Positions 61,101-64,000 of a stretch of DNA of 64,000 nucleotides are shown in pieces. Position 1 is the first letter of the stretch, and the number at the start of each line of letters is the position of its first letter. A program made the translations under genes and the position numbers. The notes under the pieces were generated by a model, which saw nothing but the letters and a program-made list of their open reading frames with translations, was not told where the DNA came from and ran no database searches. The DNA comes from Verrucomicrobiota bacterium (GTDB taxonomy: Bacteria; Verrucomicrobiota; Verrucomicrobiia; Chthoniobacterales; Terrimicrobiaceae). The stretch lies in assembly GCA_017305195.1 (NCBI GenBank), contig JAFKMU010000038.1:1-64000 (forward strand), given 5' to 3'.

Positions 61101-61190
61101 CTCAGCAGCGATGGCCGGAACGCGGACCGCCAGCAGCGCGAGACCAATGGCGGAGACCCGGAAGAATGAACCGGCGGCAAATCGAAACAT
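58113..61190 (-). CDS. GH39-like multidomain secreted glycosidase with CBM9-like tail
   Basis: A 1025-residue exported protein. ATG 61190 gives a normal signal peptide (FFRVSAIGLALLAVRVPA). After a beta domain the clan-A barrel (about 140-500) shows VVYWEVGNEPDLGYPDIDAY with the acid/base Glu and KPLIDTESGMFVG with the nucleophile Glu. Several beta modules follow, one GBD-like (RVACNADWWMEFRLNGALIC), and the end resembles a CBM9/DOMON sandwich (GDDGHLYLLVHVRDGEDRPA). It probably cleaves a beta-linked glycan outside the cytoplasm. First gene of the three-gene operon; the two LacI-type operators lie 110-160 bases upstream. Confidence 0.75.
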   Translation of the reverse strand: MFRFAAGSFFRVSAIGLALLAVRVPAIAAESPADAPPPNHESIICNHYLPPGTAFPAVRCEAAVTPGGRLLFARGAQPAIELPVRNDRAEAIPARYTLRFLDRQGTQIFEKSGALDLLARGEASVAAIVDTDGLKYGVYSLVLTVQAGGATLAEREYYVGVISSAEIPRAAKGDFLYGLDPNYGGVIARSPQPTAPGQMAVQGQCDLLGWVLASGADILRTAGFGIGPGAWSGDTGDLAILSRHGLQVVGMAWPPSPDGIVEGKSGAFSEAVWTSWLALAESAARSAPEVVYWEVGNEPDLGYPDIDAYTKIYEATCQAIKRGNPRAVVMNGGITFFGAAGKPNSRRFLERVKPEFLDAIAFHAHGPGSLAEENIAGQVRRTAQAAGMGGKPLIDTESGMFVGSRRQEDVQAATVLQKQAYAQATGIEYLMTFRLHAFRRGDVGYGMLRSDQEPMPAFLAYRTMTEHLKGLAFQSQLATGRAHAEGYSFAARHDARRACLLWANQPAFYNVYVKVADSADGARNLRFMDLYGNTSPAAASPEGVVRVEVTETPVYLLWDAADPAFQAVVSRSILDTPDMAIVVPGRESPLDLAIRNPADHPLQATLAATASNPEQTAISPARQPVTVPARGALPVRLAVTWSPAALHYQWPETWRVFTGDPAPEVDLSALRAAPDRLGDQPGRMVKATPGGFINLLLPGEAPREKRAGYILGTVRAERDENVRVACNADWWMEFRLNGALICSTMESGNEGRVLTERILELPLRKGDNLIAIKVLGGKGGWSVTLPPPAALPALLDPRHAGDFIDLSLTDEAGKEIARERLAIEPVLRVSRAAGPGAFPVPPNRPPDFSLESANVTNHFDKLPDSTRFWQGPEDLSAEGWLAGDDGHLYLLVHVRDGEDRPASEAARLAESDSLLLALAHGDAVGMYRIGRVGGKAAVVPESSGLSAGGIAATVERTPGATVYRVTLDRRLAGDEVFRLNVAANDDDAGYSKQFISWTGGLGETVDPALWKNVILAEPVKPGGRP

Positions 61191-61301
61191 GGAGGATGAC
61201 AGCAGCAAAATCGTGAGGTTGCGGGAGGGGACGGCGGAGCTGCGCCCCGGCCATGCCCGCAAGAATCCGCCGCCCCGCGCAAAATCTCAAGGCCGCGAAA
61301 T

Positions 61302-61366
61302 GCTGACGCGTCAACCAAAGGCGCGCGCCCCGCGAGCTGACGTGTCAACTTGATTGCCAATTGTCA
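61302..61366. promoter_or_regulatory. Paired LacI-type operators with TTGTCA box in a divergent promoter
   Basis: GCTGACGCGTCAAC (61302-61315) and GCTGACGTGTCAAC (61336-61349) are the same palindrome, centres 34 bases apart, about three helical turns. TTGTCA (61361-61366) follows the second after 13 bases, as at 50860. The sites lie between the GH39-like operon (leftward) and the secreted-protein/pseudopilin genes (rightward), so one repressor could control both. Confidence 0.75.
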
Positions 61367-61414
61367 TTCCTGGGCTGCGGGAACATTGTACCTCCAGCAC
61401 CCCGCTCCCCTCCC

Positions 61415-62170
61415 ATGACCAGACTGTTTCCCCTCCTCGCCACCGCCGCCATGGCGGCGCTGCCGCAGCTCCCCGCCGGGGTGATTCTTTCCACGGATTT
61501 CAAAGACGCGGAGGTTCGTTCCTATACGAATGCGGACACCATCGGCTCGGGCGAGGCCCAGATGGCGACGAGGCTGGAGATTCCCAATGTCGAGATCCTC
61601 GTGGCGGAGGCCGACGGTGCGCACGTGCTGGAGTTTATCAACAACGGCACGGAGTGGGGGCAGGCGGGAGCAGTCAAAACCATCGCACCCGAGATCGCCG
61701 CGGAGAAGGATCTCGTCCTGAAGGGGTCCGTGGTCTTCACGCCGCTCACGGTCTCCGGCGGCCGGGGGATCTTTCAGGTCGCTGTCAATAGCGGCGACTG
61801 GCTCACCACGAGCAAGACGGTGACCGCCGTGCACATCACGCTGGAGAGCAACCTCGGCCTGAAATATGTCTCCGATGCCAGATCGAAACCCGCCGCGAAG
61901 CTCCAGGCCGACACCCGGTATCGCCTTGAGTTCTCCGCCGACTTCAGCAACCCGCAACAGAACACGTGGGAGTTTGCGGTGTATTTCGACGACGACGCGG
62001 CGGGCAAGGAGCCGATCTTCGCCTCTGGACCGCTCAACACCCGCGCGCCGCACATCACGCCCGGCATCTTCGCCCTCGGCTGCGGCGTGGGCGGCGGGGC
62101 CAGCTCAGATCCCTTTGTCAGGATTCATCGCGTGAGCCTCACCCAGGCTGCCGCCAGCACTCCCCGGTGA
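61415..62170 (+). CDS. Secreted jelly-roll-like protein, unknown function
   Basis: A 251-residue exported protein with a short signal peptide (MTRLFPLLATAAMAALPQLP). The body is beta-rich: HVLEFINNGTEWGQAGAVKT, LVLKGSVVFTPLTVSGGRGI, RYRLEFSADFSNPQQNTWEF. It resembles the other jelly-roll-like proteins here in pattern, not clearly in sequence. There is no PEP-CTERM tail. ATG 61415 is chosen as the signal-peptide start; the longer frame begins inside the TTGTCA box. The stop overlaps the pseudopilin start as TGATG, which suggests the two are made together. Confidence 0.7.
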   Translation: MTRLFPLLATAAMAALPQLPAGVILSTDFKDAEVRSYTNADTIGSGEAQMATRLEIPNVEILVAEADGAHVLEFINNGTEWGQAGAVKTIAPEIAAEKDLVLKGSVVFTPLTVSGGRGIFQVAVNSGDWLTTSKTVTAVHITLESNLGLKYVSDARSKPAAKLQADTRYRLEFSADFSNPQQNTWEFAVYFDDDAAGKEPIFASGPLNTRAPHITPGIFALGCGVGGGASSDPFVRIHRVSLTQAAASTPR

Positions 62171-62880
62171 TGAAAATCGTCTTCCGCCATCGTACCGCAC
62201 GCCGCAGGCGCGCCGCCTTCACCCTGATCGAGCTGCTCAGCGTGATCGCCGTCACCGCGATCCTGCTTGTGCTCCTTTTTCCTGTGGCCGGAAAGGTGAA
62301 GGACAATGCCAACGCCTCGCGCTGCGCGGCCAACCTGCGCCAGCTCGGCATCGCCGCCATGACCTGGTCGGCGGAGAATGACAACTACATCGTCCCCTGC
62401 GACCAGGGCGGCGATGGCACGGCCCTCTGGCCCTCGCTCCTCGCCCCGTATGTCGGGATGGAGTACGAACTCAACAACCCCGCGCGGCAGCCCTCTCTTT
62501 ATCATTGCCCGGTCTCGGTGAGCGACTTCACGCCGACCGAACGCAACGCGTATTTCGTCAGCTACCGCGCCGCCATCACCGGCCCCTCCAAGAGCGCAAA
62601 CTCCTACCACCCGAAATACACCATGCTCAAGGCCTCCGCCGTGAACCCCTCGGGCTTCGTCCTGCTGGCCGACGGCAAACCCCGCAAGCCCACGAACTGG
62701 CGCGGGTGGTTCGGCACCAGCACGGGGGACAAGGACCTGCTCGGCTTTTACCACGGCGACCGGGCCAACCGCCTCTACCTCGACGGCCACGTGGACTCGC
62801 AGGAGCTTACCGGCTGGACCCCGATGACGCAGGAAAACTGGACCCAGCTCGGGTACTCGGGCAACGTGCGCACGTATTGA
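62170..62880 (+). CDS. Prepilin-type pseudopilin with H-X9-DG motif
   Basis: A 236-residue pseudopilin. The basic leader (FRHRTARRRRAA) ends at AFTLIELLSVIAVTAILLVL, where the residue before Phe is Ala. RCAANLRQLGIAAMTWSAEN and the YHCPVSV cysteine follow. The C-terminal FYHGDRANRLYLDGHVDSQE has nine residues between His and Asp-Gly. It is coupled by TGATG to the secreted protein gene and followed after 16 bases by the lyase-like gene. This is the clearest case of a pseudopilin embedded in a regulated hydrolase operon. Confidence 0.85.
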   Translation: MKIVFRHRTARRRRAAFTLIELLSVIAVTAILLVLLFPVAGKVKDNANASRCAANLRQLGIAAMTWSAENDNYIVPCDQGGDGTALWPSLLAPYVGMEYELNNPARQPSLYHCPVSVSDFTPTERNAYFVSYRAAITGPSKSANSYHPKYTMLKASAVNPSGFVLLADGKPRKPTNWRGWFGTSTGDKDLLGFYHGDRANRLYLDGHVDSQELTGWTPMTQENWTQLGYSGNVRTY

Positions 62881-62896
62881 CCTTTCCTCCATCAGT

Positions 62897-64000
62897 ATGA
62901 CCCCGGTCGAGAATTCCCCGCTCTTCACCCCGTGGCAGGACCCCGTCTCCGGCGTAACCAGCCACCTGCTGCGGGAGCGCGTCGCTCCGATCCAGCAATC
63001 CTTTTACTTCACCAACCGGAGCTTCTCGCGCGACGGGCGGTACCATTGGTTTTACTGCGCCTTTCCGCCCGGGGGCGATGCCTACCAGGGGCGTTCTCTC
63101 GGCGTGGCCGACTTCGCGGAGCAAGAGGTGCGCTGGTTTCCCGAGACGCAATTTGCAGATGCGTCGCCCTGCGTGGATGAGAATACGGGGGAGGCCTTCT
63201 GGACCACAGGGCTGGAGGTGTGGAGCCGCGGGCCGGGGGCGAAGGACACCGCCCGGCGCGTGGGGGAGTTTCCCGCCGAGCTGGCCCGGGGGCGGCGGCC
63301 GCTCCGGCTGGCAACCCACCTGGGATTCTCCGCCGACCGCGCCTCGCTCATCATCGACGCGCAGATCGGCAACGAATGGTTCGCGGGCGACCTGCCGCTC
63401 GACGGGGCCGGCTTCCGGCTGTGGCAGAGATTTGACCGCTGCTACAATCACGCGCAATTCAGCCCGGTCGATCCCGGCCTGATGCTCATCGCCCAGGATA
63501 CGTGGACCGACGCCTCCACCGGTGCGCCGGGCGGTATCGACGACCGGCTCTGGCTCCTGCGGCGCGGCGAGACTGCGCGGCCCGTGCATCCCGATGATCC
63601 CTCGCCGCTCCGGGGCCACGAATGGTGGGACCCCGACGGCGAACACATCTGGTACGTGCGCTACCACCAGGGCACGGAGCGCGTGAACATCCGCACCGGC
63701 CAGCGCACGCTCTTCCCCGGCGACTGCATCCACTCGCATGCCGACGGGACAGGCCAATACATCGTGAGCGACACGGCGCTGTCGCCCGAGGAGTGGGCCG
63801 TGACCTTTACGAACGCGGCGACGCGCCGCACCGTCGCCATCGCCTCGCACCTCCCGGCTCCGGGCCTGCCCCGCCGCCGGTACCATGTGCACCCGCATCC
63901 GCAGTTCTGCCTCGAGGATCGCTACATCTGCTACACGACCAATGTCCTCGGCGCGGTGGATGTGGCCTTTGCCTCTGTGGCGGAGCTGATCGAGCGAACC
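62897..64000 (+). CDS. Oligogalacturonate-lyase-like (PL22-type) beta-propeller protein, 3' end outside window
   Basis: The frame from ATG 62897 is open for 368 residues to the window edge. No signal peptide is present. The body reads as a seven-bladed propeller. HEWWDPDGEHIWYVRYHQGT, CIHSHADGTGQYIVSDT and YHVHPHPQFCLEDRYICYTT carry the His-rich metal and substrate positions expected of PL22 enzymes, which cleave unsaturated digalacturonates by beta-elimination. It follows the pseudopilin by 16 bases and probably belongs to the LacI-controlled unit, which would point to a pectin-type substrate (inference). Confidence 0.65.
   Translation, partial: MTPVENSPLFTPWQDPVSGVTSHLLRERVAPIQQSFYFTNRSFSRDGRYHWFYCAFPPGGDAYQGRSLGVADFAEQEVRWFPETQFADASPCVDENTGEAFWTTGLEVWSRGPGAKDTARRVGEFPAELARGRRPLRLATHLGFSADRASLIIDAQIGNEWFAGDLPLDGAGFRLWQRFDRCYNHAQFSPVDPGLMLIAQDTWTDASTGAPGGIDDRLWLLRRGETARPVHPDDPSPLRGHEWWDPDGEHIWYVRYHQGTERVNIRTGQRTLFPGDCIHSHADGTGQYIVSDTALSPEEWAVTFTNAATRRTVAIASHLPAPGLPRRRYHVHPHPQFCLEDRYICYTTNVLGAVDVAFASVAELIERT

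Noticed and set aside
58047-61169. A 1040-residue open frame on the plus strand opposite the GH39-like gene
   Set aside because: Its translation is low-complexity Arg/Gly/His-rich with no domain, while the minus strand shows a signal peptide, catalytic motifs and ATGA couplings. It is a high-G+C shadow. The same holds for long frames at 54950-56605, 56143-58224 and 30409-32319.
1-64000. CRISPR arrays, tRNA or rRNA genes, phage genes
   Set aside because: No regularly spaced repeats, no cloverleaf or rRNA-like conserved stretches and no phage structural or integrase genes were seen by eye; a tool-based scan would be the decisive check.
1-64000. SusC/SusD-type polysaccharide utilisation locus
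   Set aside because: No TonB-dependent receptor or SusD-like lipoprotein is encoded; the only sugar transporter seen is the GPH symporter.

Overview
The window reads as chromosomal DNA from a high-G+C, Gram-negative carbohydrate degrader, most probably of the phylum Verrucomicrobiota (Terrimicrobium- or Opitutus-like). The basis is the combination of PEP-CTERM (exosortase-sorted) exported proteins, autotransporter-associated beta-strand repeat proteins, prepilin-type proteins with an H-X9-DG tail, and many GntR-type regulators with a LacI-like ligand domain. The taxon is an inference; there is no rRNA or core marker gene here. Apart from two broken IS3-family insertion sequences at the left edge, almost everything serves carbohydrate sensing, export, hydrolysis or uptake.

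Layout. Region A (0.5-13.8 kb) is a leftward operon (FAD-dependent oxidoreductase, GH42-like enzyme, sialate O-acetylesterase, putative TIM-barrel glycosidase). It is divergent from a regulator followed by a PEP-CTERM protein, a pseudopilin and a paralogue of the PEP-CTERM protein that has no sorting tail. Region B (14.0-19.7 kb) holds a pseudopilin, a secreted jelly-roll-like protein, a regulator, a GH35/DUF5597 beta-galactosidase-like enzyme and a divergent PEP-CTERM protein. Region C (19.9-32.2 kb) holds a regulator coupled by ATGA overlaps to a six-hairpin glycosidase and a small exported protein, a GH43 enzyme, a large protein of unknown family, a GPH-type sugar symporter, an SGNH hydrolase and a GH71-like lipoprotein. 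Region D (32.2-45.1 kb) holds a giant GH2-like protein, a small carbohydrate-binding-like protein, a pseudopilin, an autotransporter-repeat PEP-CTERM protein, a divergent regulator, an unknown toroid-like protein and a Gfo/Idh/MocA oxidoreductase. Region E (45.2-64 kb) holds a PEP-CTERM protein, a giant SGNH protein, a regulator, an autotransporter-repeat PEP-CTERM protein, a second Gfo/Idh/MocA enzyme, a LacI regulator, an ATGA-coupled three-gene operon (two clan-A-like glycosidases and an SGNH hydrolase), a secreted protein, a pseudopilin and an oligogalacturonate-lyase-like gene that runs off the window.

Working model. The same cassette recurs: a local sugar-responsive regulator, a dedicated H-X9-DG pseudopilin, a lectin-like or fibrous exported protein (often PEP-CTERM) and one or more glycosidases or esterases. 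Each regulator lies close to a distinctive dyad or conserved box. The clearest are a 14-bp GCTGACRYGTCAAC palindrome (three copies) that fits the LacI protein, a GATAC-N5-GTATC dyad on both sides of the 49.6-kb GntR gene, a 13-bp inverted repeat ahead of the 40.7-kb GntR gene, and a 43-bp box shared by the two regions governed by near-duplicate GntR regulators. A separate AT-rich bipartite element is repeated with identical spacing ahead of two exported-protein genes. There are no SusC/SusD-like genes; uptake is represented only by the GPH symporter.

Limits. Family names come from motif recognition by eye. Several large open frames opposite real genes were discarded as high-G+C shadows. No stretch longer than about 270 bases lacks a gene.
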